A stretch of 64,000 nt of DNA from Cepaea nemoralis (Eukaryota; Mollusca; Gastropoda; Stylommatophora; Helicidae). Positions 47,448 through 58,720 of the stretch are shown one piece after another. Position numbers and translations under genes: made by a program. The notes under the pieces are model-generated. The model worked only from the letters and a program-made list of their open reading frames with translations. It did no database searches and was not told the DNA's origin. Position 1 is the stretch's first letter, and each line of letters opens with the position of its first letter. Location of the stretch: positions 113,501 to 177,500 of the forward strand of contig JACEFZ010028119.1 in NCBI GenBank assembly GCA_014155875.1, given 5' to 3'.

Positions 47448-48849
47448 ATTTAATATAATATACTTTAATAATTTCAAAAATGCACTAGGAGCGCCCCGTC
47501 GGCTTGCAATAATTTACTCTGCTCGTGGTTGTTATGCTCCGATATTATCGAATGCGCCTGTTCAGTTTGCAACGAAAATTTGTGAAGTTCCATATCCCAG
47601 CCTTGTCGACCAATCAGAGTGAGCAAGACGCCATGTTGTCGTCTCTTACAACAGTTTAGCAGAGTCGGTAATATTGTGTTGAAATTAGATTTCTTCAAAT
47701 AAAAATTTACCGTTGTAGCCAATAAACATGAGTGTGGAAGATCTAAAATCAAACAATAGTAAAAAGCTAAAATGTGAAGACGTTGCTTGTCGTGATTTCA
47801 ACGAAGACTGGACGGAGAGATTTAGTGGCGTAGTGGCGTAATCTGCGGATTGTGTGTTTCTGTTGCTAAAAAAATAATTAATCTGGAACGATACTTCACG
47901 ACCACACATTCAGACATAAATGCTCAATATCCGACCAATTCGGAGTTAAGAAAAGATTTCATAGCTAAAAAAGAAAGTTCTCTGACCAGGCAGCAGTCAG
48001 TTTTCACCAAGGCTAACGAAAAGAGCAAGAGTGTTGTTGTTGCGTCGTACCAAGTTGCTCTTCTGATGGCTCGCAAAAAGAAGCCGTTCACCGATGCAGA
48101 AGAAATAATGAAGCATTCCCTTAAAAATTGCTGCTAGAATGCTTGGCGATGAAAAGTGTAAAACAAAATTTGATCAGATTCCTTTGTCTAATAATGCTAT
48201 GGCCAGGCGAGTTGAAGAATTAACCAACGAAGTTCATCGTCAAGTAGCAGCACATATCATAAATTGTAAATTTTTTTTTTTTTTTTTCCATTAGCAATGG
48301 ATGAATTCACATATACTAACACAGCGCAGGTCGCAGATTTTGTTCGTGCAATAAACGATAATATTGAAGTCATTGAAGAAATTCTAGGACTTGAATCGAT
48401 GCATGCAACTACCAAAGGGACTGATCTGTTTAAAACTGTGGCGTTTTGTGTAGAGAAAAACAACATAGAATGGATCAAATTGGACAGTGTATGCACCGAC
48501 GGTGTTCCGGCTTTGACGGATAAAAAGTCTGCATATCTAGCATTATTGGAACAGTTTCTTGGCCGCACTATTGTAAAACATCATTGTATCATTCACCAAG
48601 AAGCTCTGTGTGGAAAGTAATTAAATCTGAAACTTTTCATGGATGTTGTTCTGAGATGTGTGTACAAAATTCGAAGTAAGGCGCTGAACAGGCGTGAGTT
48701 CAGACAGTTTCTATCAGACCTGAAGGAGGAATACGGTGAGTTACTGTTATACTGTGATGTCAGATGGCCATCTAAAGGGAAAGTTCGGTCACGTTTCGGG
48801 GCACTGAAAAATAGTGTCTATCTGTTTCTGTCCCAAATAAATGAAATGC

Positions 48850-49617
48850 CTGCAGTCAATGAGCAGGATCTGCAATAATTAGTAGAGCGGTTGTTGCACA
48901 CAGTGAACAACTGGGATTAGAATTAAATTGTAAAGAGAAACAGATTATTGTCGTCACTAGGAAGAACGAAATACCACAGTGTAATATACGAGTAAATAGG
49001 AATATTCTTCAACAAGTGAATCGGTACAATTATCTCGGAACAGTCATTACATCTGATGGGAGATTCCTTGTAGAGATTAGAACAAGAATCGCAATTGCGC
49101 AAGTAGCCTTTAGCAAGATGAAAAACATATTGACCAATAAAAAGATGTCAATTGAAACGAGAAAAAGAGTGTTGAGATGCTACATAGAGCCTGTTCTTTT
49201 GTATGGATGTGAAACTTGGACAATGAGCAGTCAAGCTGAAAAACATCTGATGGCTATAGCAATGTGGTTTCTGAGGAAAATGCAAAGAGTACCATGGACA
49301 GATAGAAAAACCAATCACCAAGTACTACAGGAGACAAATGAAAATCGTAAATTGATTAGAGAAATTAGACGTAGACAGTCAAAATTTTTTGGACATGTTA
49401 TGTGAAGATATGGATTGTAGAACTTAGTGACGACTTGGCAAGATCGAAGGGAACAGACCAAGGGGAAGACCTAGAAGTAAATACCTGGATGCTTGACCAC
49501 ATGGCATGGTCGAAAGAGAACACTGAGCTGATCAACGACTCTGGAGATCGAGTGAAATGGCGAGTCATGACTGCCCGCGCTTTCCGGTATGGCACATGAT
49601 TGATTGATTGATTGACT
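48850..49617 (+). mobile_element. LINE A 3' fragment in the hAT element
   Basis: Begins near cctgcagtcaatgagcagga (NEQDLQ, as at 63770 on minus), includes the open frame 49016-49405 and ends gcacatgattgattgattga. The target duplication is uncertain: aatgcctgc on the left and aatgtctgc on the right differ at one base. Confidence 0.8.
49016..49405 (+). CDS. LINE A RT C-terminal fragment
   Basis: A 129-codon frame running from QVNRYNYLGTVITSDGRFL through RKRVLRCYIEPVLLYGCETW and MWFLRKMQRVPWTDRKTN to RRRQSKFFGHVM, where a stop follows. This thumb/connector region comes after the RT catalytic domain in RTE-like endonuclease/RT proteins. Catalytic residues are upstream and absent. The frame is better preserved than in other LINE A copies of the window. 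After the stop the family continues shifted (NLVTT, ARSKGTDQGE). The fragment is not functional alone. Confidence 0.75.
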   Translation: MNRYNYLGTVITSDGRFLVEIRTRIAIAQVAFSKMKNILTNKKMSIETRKRVLRCYIEPVLLYGCETWTMSSQAEKHLMAIAMWFLRKMQRVPWTDRKTNHQVLQETNENRKLIREIRRRQSKFFGHVM

Positions 49618-50657
49618 ACAGAACGGGAATGTCTGCTGAACGATGACAGGCTTAATGACCTGGCATTTTTGGTGGACATCACGTCTCATTTAAACTCTTT
49701 AAATGCGAGGATCCAGGGGAAAATAAAACAAACTATTCACACATTTGTGCGATGGCATTTCTTCATTTAAACTGAGACTACAACTGTTTATAGGACAGCT
49801 GACTGAGAGACTTTAGAGACGTTTCCAACTCTGAAGACGCTTGTGGTGGAAAAGAAATGTGTCCTGTTACAGTACAAAGTAAAGTTGAAAGTCTTCTGGA
49901 TATCTTTCAGTCGAGATTTCAAGAGTTCATAATAGAGGAGGATAATATTGCCTTCTTCATAAATCCGTTCGTATGTCATTATGCTAAGCTCTGTCAATTA
50001 CAGCAAAACCTTCAGCACGAAGTAATTGATTTGAAATTCAATTTTGCACAGAGATGTAAATTTCTGGAGCTGCCTGCTTCACCTTCAGTTGATAATATGA
50101 TTTCATTCTTGCGATTATTGCCAGTCTAACAATTTGAACTCTTGCGTTCATTCGCCCAGAGATACATTTGTCGTTTTGGTTCGACTTCCAGATGCGAGCA
50201 GTCATTTTCCGCAATGACCGCTATAAAAAACAAGCAACCTTCCAGAATCACCGACAGTAACCTAGCTGCGCTTAAGACTTTGGGCACGACAGATTTGTGC
50301 CCAGACATTGATAAACTGGCATCTGAACTTAAGTAACTGGTTATGGAGAACAGTTACAATTGTAAATTAATTACATTAATAGCGATTTTCGAAACTGATT
50401 TAAAATTTATTGTTAAATTAAATGTTGATTCAATACAAAAAAAAAACAAAAAAAAAAAAACAAAAAAAAAAAAACAATTAGCGCAGTGTAATGCTGACAC
50501 TGACTGCCTTTAAAATTTTAGAATTTTCTTAACGAACGTTAAGAAAGGTAAGAATAATATTGCACGACTTTTATAATTTTATAACGTTGTGGCCCGCTTA
50601 ACTAAAAAACGAAAATATTAGATATGGCCCTCTGCTTGAAAAGCTTGGGAACTACTG

Positions 50658-51300
50658 CTCTAATCTGTCTCGTGGAATCAGGAAATGACGGAGAAGATCA
50701 ACTGATCAAATCAATTGAAAACAGAAACATTTAAATTGACAGAGGAAGGTATAAATAAATATGAAATACAGACAGCGAGCGTCATTGGCTTGCTAAGATC
50801 CACCTCAGCACATTACCTAGGAGACAGTTAACTATCTATTATGAAGAGAAAAGTGCATGCATACACCCAACTATGAAATATGTACATAATTCATAGACAG
50901 TTATTGTAAAGCCGCAGATGTAGCATATAGTTATATTTGCCGAACAGGGGTCAAATATCTGACACAGACATGCCGGACAGTTATAAGAATCTAGTACTGT
51001 ACAAACATCTAAAGAAGAGACTTAGTATTAGGATGGTTTCTTTGTGTTTACATATTACACATAAATATGAATCACCGGGAACCCTTGAGGGGATATAAAT
51101 AACGTGATATATAAATTCACAGACTGGATACTCATTCTGTTCATATTTAATACGAGGTTCAGTAGAATAACTGACTTGTTTAGTGATGAAGCCATAGGTC
51201 CCAACGTTTCTTTTGTATAAATGTGTCCATTAATGTCTACCTCTTGTCATTTAGTAGTTGAGTCGTCACGTTGATTATTTTATATCTATTAATTATAAAT
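50658..51300. other. No gene seen
   Basis: AT-rich intergenic DNA with no recognised repeat. Confidence 0.4.
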
Positions 51301-51302
51301 AA

Positions 51303-51880
51303 ATAGAAGGGGTACATTATTAACCAAGTGGATAATATTAGATACCTACTAGGGGCATTCACAACATCAGACTGTAGGTGCACAACAGAGATTAAGAACA
51401 AAATAAAGCAAACAAAATCTGCATTGAATGTAAGAGCGTGCTGAAGTGCTATATAAAACCTGCTTTGCTGTATGACAGTGAATCTTGGAATGTAAATGAA
51501 CTAATTAGGAAGAACCTGAAAGCAAGAGAGATGTGGTTCCTAATATGAATGTTTCGAATTCCTCGGACTACCTGAGTAACTAACGACGATTTCTCAAAAG
51601 AGACAAGTTAAACTAGAGCATTATATACAATAATAAGAAAGAGACGAACAGCTTTTTTGGTCATGTTATGAGGAGAGAGGCATTGGAGAACACGTGGGGA
51701 CTGGAAAGATCGAGGGGAATAAACACAGAGGACGACCAAAAGAAATAATGCTGGATGGATTGAGACAGTGGTAAGGGGGAATATCAGCACCAGAGTTGAT
51801 CCAGAACACCGAGATACGTGGAGAGACATGAACACCTACGCCAGTTGGCATGGCACTTGATGACGACGACGACGATGATC
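51303..51880 (+). mobile_element. LINE D copy, 5'-truncated
   Basis: Colinear with 25370-26000. It has 'ggggcattcacaacatcaga' (thumb), 'tgtatgacagtgaatcttgg' and 'aagagacgaacagc...ggtcatgtt'. The 3' end ccagttggcatggcacttga is followed by gacgacgacgacgatgat. Stops throughout. Confidence 0.8.
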
Positions 51881-52142
51881 GATTAATTCGGCATTCCTAT
51901 TTTAACAGCGATAATCAATTCCACATTTACAGTCTAGCGCCATTAAGTTGCTTCCACAGATTTGCTGACAAAATGGAACTTTAATCTTTCACCAATAATC
52001 AGTTTTACTTTGCCCATGCCGGTCTCCCTGGTCTAGAGGTTACTCGACTTTCTCCGTAATCTCGTATAATCTCGTAAGTAACGTGACGTTGCTAGAGAAT
52101 CGATAGTGGTTCTCTCCGTGTCGGTAACTTAGGGGTATGTGA

Positions 52143-52262
52143 ACCGGTCGTTCAGAAAGCAATGTCAAACTACTGAGCGTAATCTTGCCAAGAAATCAAC
52201 AATCAGCTGAAAGATGCTGATGTTGACAGCGATGTCATGTAAAGGATATGCGAAAAAGAAAA
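52143..52262 (-). mobile_element. SINE-like core
   Basis: Minus copy: gaaccggtcgttcagaaagc, aatgtcaaactactgagcgt, then aatcttgccaagaaatcaac. An upstream stretch (52030-52140) may be its head, with a weak tRNA-like 'tggtctagaggttactcg'. Confidence 0.6.
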
Positions 52263-52274
52263 AAAAAAACTTTG

Positions 52275-52545
52275 CCCATGAAGATGTTTACAAAACTTTT
52301 ACAGAGTTACAGATAGGAGAAATCTGCAGTCTTTTAGAAACCAGCATCGCTTAGAAGTATTCAAAACACAATAAAGATACGTCATGTCTGAGATATGGAG
52401 TCGTGTAAAAGTGAACAAGATACAATTCATCTACCTCATGTTGGAGAGTGATCAAGATACAAAACGTCCATTGCATGTTTAGGATCCGAGTCCCTTAGAA
52501 GTGATCAAGATACAGTTGATCTACATTATGTTGGAGGTCGCTTAG
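52275..52545. repeat. Imperfect duplication of a 'gtgatcaagatacag' segment
   Basis: Words cttagaagtgatcaagatac, ttgatctac.t.atgttgga and their variants recur two to three times at a spacing of about 65-120 bp. Confidence 0.6.
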
Positions 52546-53159
52546 AAGTGATCATTATCATCATGTGCCATGCCTATAAGCATGGGCGGTCATGTTTCGC
52601 CATCTCACGCGATCACGAGTCGTGGATAAGCTCTGTGTTCTTGTCTCGAGCATACTTTGTGGCCAAACCATCCAGATATTTACTTCTCTGTCTTCCTTCT
52701 TGTTCTATTCCCCCCAATCTTGCCAGTTGTCACCAACTTTTCCAATTTATTTATTCGCATAACGTGTCCAAAAATTGTGACTGTCTATGTCTAATTTCCC
52801 GGTTAGCGGGGTAAGTGTATCCCCTATCAAAGGAGATGTAACACGCCTTCTTTCCTCCGTTAGTCTACGGGACACCCTTGGGCAAGGTGGAGTTTAGTCC
52901 ACCCCTCCCTCTCCCCAAATCAGGGTTACGTGAAACCATGGAAGCAGGTGGTGGATGGAGTATGAGAGCAGCCGACACATTGTTGTTGGTTATGGTCTGC
53001 ACTATGCGGCGATAGCAGATGATCTCATCAGTAGAGACAATGACTATGGCCACCGACTAGTACAGTCACTGCCCAGAAGGTAAGCAATGGCAAACTACTT
53101 TCTGCAAAACTTGCCAAGAAACCATAACAACAATGAAAGAAAACATAATCAGATAATAA

Positions 53160-54163
53160 TGGGGAAGAGTGTGACACAGGGACCAGTACTAGTAATTGCG
53201 ATGACGGAGATAATCCAGACTGTGTTAACAAGGAACTCCCCTGTGTCAGACTAAGAAACAGAGTGAGAATAGGAACGTGGAATGTGGGAAGTCTGCATGA
53301 GGGAAAGCTGAAAGTAGTATGTGATGAGATTGAGAGGTTAAATATTCAAATTTTAGGAATTAGTGAACATCTCTGGAGAGGCAAGGGACATTTTACAACT
53401 GAAAGTGGAAGTCTTTTCATTTATTCTGGTAGAGACGTCGGAGGCTAGAGTGGAGTGGCATTTTGTTTAGATAAAACAACTGCAAAAGCTTTAATGGGAT
53501 ATAACCCAATTAGTGATAGAATCCTCACTCTTAGAATTAAAAGCCGTCCAAAAGAAAAAAAAAAGAAAAAAACAAAAAAAAAAAACAACTCTCATACAGA
53601 TATATGCACCTACTTCAACAGCAGAGGAGGACGAAATTGGAGATTTTTACAACACACTGCAAGACACATTAAATAAGGTTGATCATAATGATATAGCAAT
53701 AATAATGAGAGATTTTAATGCAAAAGTAGGTGCAGGAAGAGCTGAAAATGAGAGACACGTTTTAGGAAAATTTGGATTGGGAAATAGAAATGATGTAGGT
53801 GACAAATTAATTGTATTTTGCACAGAAAATGAGTTGACAATAGCCAACACACTTTTTAAACAACAACCAAGACGACTCTTCACATGGAAGCCCCCGGACA
53901 GTATTACCAAAACACCAGATAGATTATATTTTAATAAAAGAAGATGGAGATCAAGCATAACATCTGCAAAAACCCTACGAAGTGCAGACAGTAATACAGA
54001 TCATCAGTTATTAGAAGCAGATCTGAAATTAAAACTCAAAAAGCTTACCCGAGGACCAAGGCCACTTCGTTTTGATCTCACAAAAATACCAGATGCATAT
54101 AACATAGAAGTTAGGAACCGTTTTGGGGGTCCTGATGCCTGTATAAGAGGAAATAACACCCGA
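53160..54163 (+). pseudogene. LINE C APE-type endonuclease
   Basis: An open frame leads into RNRVRIGTWNVGSLHEGKLK (53250-53310), with the catalytic Asn in TWNVGS, and continues QILGISEHLWRGKGHF. A stop follows at 53446. The frame goes on SGVAFCLDKTTAKALMG until an A-rich run at 53550-53585, where it shifts. From there (frame 53513-54166) IYAPTSTAEEDEIGDFYNTL, IIMRDFNAKVGAGRAE and SADSNTDHQLLEADLK follow. The normal GDFN is RDFN here and the usual IDYI motif is PDRLYF, so active-site neighbours have changed. The domain nicks target DNA in intact LINEs. It ends at the TGA at 54164-54166. Confidence 0.8.
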
Positions 54164-54317
54164 TGAACTGGCAGTACAAGCTAAGCATATCTTGATAACA
54201 GCAGCCAAAGATTTAATTCCGACCAAGAAAAAGCCATGGATTACATCAGACACGTTAGAATTAATAAAATAACGAAGGGGACTGAAACAGAAAGGAGATG
54301 AATCCGATAACAGCACG

Positions 54318-56137
54318 ATGAAGTATAAATCTTTAACTCGAGAAATAAGAAAGAACACAAGAAAGGACAAAAATCAATATATACAAGATTGCTGCACAAG
54401 ATTAGAGCAATATAATAAGACTAGACTAGATTACGAAATGTTCAAAGAAATGAAGTTATTGACAAGAAATGTTCAACCTCATTTGAATGTTATCTGTGAC
54501 AAGATGGGAAATACCTTAACAGAATCTGGACAAACTCTAGAAAGATGGCAGGAGTACTGCAGTGGAATGTATGATATGAGTGACAGTGAGGATATGAATG
54601 AGATACATGAGCCAATGATAGCAGAGACAGAACCCGAACCGTCATTAGATGAAATTGCATGGGCAATAAAGAACCCGAAGAATGGTAAGCCACCTGGATG
54701 TGATGAGATACCAGCTGAACTAATTAAAGCGGGAGGTGAAGACAGCATACAAATCTATCACGCATTATGTAAAAAGATATGGAAATATGGTATGGCCAAA
54801 AGATTGGAGGAGAACTATCTTTATTCCAATACCAAAAAAGGGCAACCTGAAACTATAGAACTGTTGCCCTGATCAGTCATGCAAGTAAAATTCTACCAAA
54901 AATCATAATGGGAAGATTTCGTAAGAAAATGGAAGAAGTAATTAACGTGGTTCAAACTTTATTTAGACAAGGAAGAGGAACAAGAGATCGCATTCTCAAC
55001 ATGCGTTTAATAATAGAGAAGTGCAGAGAATTTAATGTAAATCTATTTTAATGTTTCGTGGATTATTCAAAGGCTGTGTACAACATCAGAAACTTTGGTA
55101 AATCATGAGGAATATGGGCTTTCCATCACTTGTAATACAACTCATAAGAATGCTCTACCTAGACCAACAAGCAGTGGTTAGAATAGATGGCGAGACATCA
55201 GATTGGTTTGACATCAAGCAAGGAGTCCGTCAGGGATGTGTGCTGTACCCCTATTTGTTTAACCTGTACGCCGAAAATATAATGAGAAATGTAAGAGATG
55301 ATATAAACAGGGAGCTATATGATGCCCTAAATATCGGCGGTCATGACATACCAGAGATTCGGTATGCTGATGATACAGTATTGCTATCCACAACACAGAA
55401 TGGTATAGAAAACCTAATAGCCTCAACCCAGTTGAATAGTGAAAATCACAACTTATATCTTAACATAGCAAAAACAAAGATAATGCATTACAGATAAAAC
55501 TACTATGGAGAAAGAAATATATGTTAATGAGGAAAAATTGGAGGTGGTGGAAAATTTTGAATATCTTGGGTCATTGATTACCTACAACGGTGACACAATG
55601 AAAGAAATTAAACGACGGCTATCAATTGCTCTTCAAAGACTAAAACAACTGAATAACTTATTTAGTGGGAGAGATAGAACTACAAAAATTAGATTTCTAA
55701 GAGCATGCATCTTTCCCATTGCAACATACGCTTGTGAGACCTGGACACTTACTAAACAAGCTGAACAGCGCATAAAAGCCTTTGAATATAAATGTTATAG
55801 ACGAGTTCTAAGAATATTTTGGGTAAAGAAAAGAACAAATGCATCCATACTTCAAGAGCTGAATATTGAAGAAGGTTGGCTATTAAAGACGATAAAACAA
55901 AGAAAATTGAAATATTTTGGTCACTTGAAACGTCACGAAAGTTTGGAGAGAACAATAATGGAGGGGTATATGCATGGGAAGAGAGGAAGAGGAAGGCCAA
56001 AGGTAATATGGGTGCAGGATGTGGCGGATGATCTCCAGATGGGTGTGTTGGACGCGGGACATCTTGCTTATGATCGAGAGGTTTCCCGGAAGGTTGTTAG
56101 GGGAGCGAGGTTCTGCAAAGGACATGCTACTGAATGA
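54318..56137 (+). pseudogene. LINE C reverse transcriptase
   Basis: Three open pieces on plus. 54318-54872 has the linker YKSLTREIRKNTRKDKNQY and the finger motif KNPKNGKPPGCDEIPAELIK. 55105-55497 has DWFDIKQGVRQGCVLYPYLF and the catalytic IRYADDTVLLSTTQNG. 55505-56137 has FEYLGSLITYNGDTMKEIKR, CIFPIATYACETWTLTKQAE and the basic ending MHGKRGRGRPKVIWVQD. Between 54872 and 55105 motifs are readable but shifted (a 'dYSKAvyn' piece near 55060). Both catalytic Asp residues remain. The final residues lie three bases from the target duplication, so there is virtually no 3' untranslated region. Confidence 0.85.
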
Positions 56138-56598
56138 GTGATGTCTAATTTCGCTAATCAGTTTACGGTTTTCACTTGTGTCTTGTAGGGACTTTGTAAA
56201 TGTTTTGTGTGTGTCTGTCTATGGTATAATTATGCATTTTTCTCAGAAGCCACATGTCCACAGCCATCAGATGTTTTTCATCTTGTCTGTTTATTATCCA
56301 CAGTTCACATCCATACAAAAGTACAGGATCTATGCAGAACTTCAACAATACTTTCTTTTATTGGTCAGTATATTTTCCATCTTGTAAAAGGCTTCCTTCG
56401 GCATAGCAATTCTTGTTCTAATCTCTTCAAGACATCTCCCATCAGATGTTGTGACTGTTCCGAGGTTATTGTACCGATTCCCTTGTGTAAGAATATTCCA
56501 ATGTACTTATATATTACATTGTGGTATTTCTTTCTTCCCAGTGAAGACCATAATCTGTGTCTTACAATTTAATTCTAACCCTTGTGCAACAACCGCAT

Positions 56599-58504
56599 TG
56601 TAGCCAGTTGTCCCTAGGGGGAAAGTGGAGTCAACAGGCACACTGTTTAAAATCCTTTTCCTTATTGTGGGCCTCGGCCAGACCTTTGTCTACATACCCC
56701 CTGTGAATCTTAGGTACCATGTCCCTCTCTTTCCTCTTCTTCTTCTTACCACTAAACAATACCCTTCATATTGTTTCGGAACATACCCACACAAGACTGT
56801 ATTTTAACAAATGATAAAATAAAACATTTAATACAGAAATTGTCACGTGTGTGTGTGTGCACTGTTTGCGTGTGGAAATATGTAGTATTTTCTATGGTGT
56901 ATGCGAGAATAGACTAGTGAGCTCAGGATAGTTCTTCATCATGTTAGGCCATGCCACATCACACCACAGTAAGTTCAGAACAGGTCTCACCGAATGTCGA
57001 CTCAATCCGGACAATGGTTGACTTCTTGGAGTTAATCCTATATATAGTCTGAGTGACTGTTCTCCCCCACTGAATATGGTATACCAAAGTCCACAAGTTC
57101 AGAACCCCCGATGTATTTAATGTGTCTATAACGATCCTGGCACCTAGGAATCTCGGCCAAGTTTAAAGAAAACTTTCTGTCCTATGGCAAAATGTTGCTG
57201 AATGAATGTCTTTACTCTGCAACCTCTCTACAACCTATAGTGATGGTCACTAGACATAGTCACAGTTACTTTAAAATCACTGTTGTTTCACCTCTCTACC
57301 TAATATTGTCATTATCCTTGGAGGTGCTAATCGTTTCATAAAACCAACTGCCCTGAGCACTCAATCACTGCTACACTGGACCTTTCAGGGTAACACTCCT
57401 GATTTCTATGAGTTTATAATTTTTGGAACGTTATCCCATTTTTGAGGCCATTTCGTATAACTGCCCTCAGTGTGACTGCTATTTTTCTCCTCTCTCAGCT
57501 GTCCTTAATTTCTCGGGTACAGTAAAATATCACTCAGTGTGACTGGCATTGTCCACACCTCGTAGTAATACTTTCTTTCTGTTAAACAGTTGAACCTGTA
57601 GAGAATAGAACATTCTGTGAGAGAAAAACCCTATTCCAATCCACTATATGTGATTATAGGCCAAAGGCCACTTCAGACATGTATCCTAGTTAATCTAGAA
57701 CTACCCTCTGGCATCAAGGCAGAGGCGTTCGTCACATTTGGGTGATAAGGGAAAAGAAAGACCAAACGGGAAAACACAGGAGCCCTAGTAGGCCTCACTA
57801 CGGGAATATCCCACCCTGTACATTTCCCTTATCCCCCCAGCCATCTCAAATCTCAACGAATATCATCCCATTACACTGGTCTTACCCTGCCGAGTGAAAT
57901 GATATATAACTCTACTTATAAATTAACTACCTTATGCTAGTGTTCCGAGTTTGAATTCACAATTCACAACATGAAAAACAATGTCCCTTGTTTCCAGACA
58001 ACATGAGGACACTGTGAATCCATTCTCCATTCGAATTGGAACACACAAACACTCCCGTTATCTGTAATTCGTAAACAGACTGAACACAGATTCCGTCAAC
58101 TCCCCACAACTAAAATGTTGCACGAGTAACGTTCTTTTTATGTTAACAAAAGTGGTTCAAGGGCAGATTATCCATGTCTGAATAAATTCTCTTCCTTGGG
58201 TTTCATCAATGTCACAATAGTAGATTATCTCTCCTTTTGGACAATCCATGCACAAGTCGCCTCCCCCTTTTTTCAACATATGCCTACAATTTCCCGTCTT
58301 GTGGGGATTGTCAAAGACGATTTTCCTGTTTGATGCTGGAGAGCGGTGTCTTTGATCTAACTGGTAAACAACTGCAGCTGTGCAGTCAGACTTTATTGGT
58401 TTTTCTGTCCTGGTTAAAACCAAATGTGGCTTTGCACACAGGCTATGAATATGACCGCCTGTATTGTCATAATCTGGATCGAAATCCTTCAGTATTATGT
58501 GACA
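56599..58504 (-). repeat. LTR of element II (3' LTR in coding orientation)
   Basis: Plus-strand start tgtagccagttgtcccta and end ttatgtgaca. The minus-strand U3 begins with an open frame (see 58157-58537). Confidence 0.95.
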
Positions 58505-58537
58505 TAGGCCCCCTCTTAAGAGAGTTGACCGCATCAA
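58157..58537 (-). CDS. Cys/His-rich ORF running into the 3' LTR
   Basis: A 126-codon minus frame begins with ATG at 58537 inside the element. It reads through the polypurine tract (encoded as LLRGGL) and continues about 348 bp into the LTR. It has NCRHMLKKGGGDLCMDCPKG near the C-terminal third, with a further Cys at IIYYC. This spacing (C-x-H, then C-x2-C) could bind zinc. There is no signal peptide or membrane segment. I do not recognise the protein. Some retroviruses carry accessory genes overlapping the 3' LTR in this way. Here only position and openness argue for a gene. LTR identity follows from young age and is not evidence of selection. Confidence 0.4.
   Translation of the reverse strand: MMRSTLLRGGLCHIILKDFDPDYDNTGGHIHSLCAKPHLVLTRTEKPIKSDCTAAVVYQLDQRHRSPASNRKIVFDNPHKTGNCRHMLKKGGGDLCMDCPKGEIIYYCDIDETQGREFIQTWIICP
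58505..58520 (-). other. Polypurine tract of element II
   Basis: The minus strand reads aagagggggccta directly before the 3' LTR (TGTCACATAA). The G run sits at the expected place. Confidence 0.75.
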
Positions 58538-58720
58538 CTCTTACTCACTGGAGGTTCGATCCAGATGATCCACAACAATCCATTCATCAAACGCATGTTC
58601 AGTTTCTGGGAGATGGCTCAGCACATCAATTGTTGATAGTCTGCCTGTATCCTCAAAGGTATTGCCTCTCCAGCAATTAGGCGATCTCACTGATAGCCTA
58701 TATCTTCCTAATGCCATGCA

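Larger units (their letters stand above)
47728..50335 (+). pseudogene. GTF2IRD2-like hAT transposase, broken
   Basis: The pieces in order start with MSVEDLKSNNSKKLKCEDVA at 47728, broken at about 47838. Then NLERYFTTTHSDINAQYPTN runs to SLKNCC at 48137. MDEFTYTNTAQVADFVRAIN follows with LDSVCTDGVPALTDKKSAYL and HHCIIHQEALCGK up to 48617. LKEEYGELLLYCDVRWPSKG runs to about 48850. After the LINE insertion come LNDLAFLVDITSHLNSLNA, VESLLDIFQSRFQEF and CEQSFSAMTAIKNKQPSRIT to 50333. The TDG and CDVRW.S segments mark the RNase H-like core, and the last piece is the hAT C-terminal dimerisation region. Six or more breaks make it inactive. Confidence 0.85.
46934..50657 (+). mobile_element. hAT element (GTF2IRD2-like), interrupted twice
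   Basis: The left end cagagattctcaaaccacag and the right end aagcttgggaactactg are imperfect inverted repeats. The ends and subterminal regions match the MITE at 43314-43661. Inside lies a broken transposase frame. LINE B and LINE A fragments are inserted at 47000-47447 and about 48850-49617. An A-rich stretch is at 50438-50476. I see no 8-bp target duplication. Confidence 0.85.
52799..56140 (+). mobile_element. LINE C, near full length, 12-bp target duplication
   Basis: atgtctaatttc occurs at 52787-52798 and 56141-56152. The flanks join into continuous LINE A sequence once 52799-56140 is removed. The insert is 3342 bp, with a 5' untranslated region of about 350 bp, an endonuclease, an RT and almost no 3' region. 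It is RTE-like in size. It carries several stops and shifts but is complete end to end. The truncated relative is at 30210-31215. Confidence 0.92.
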
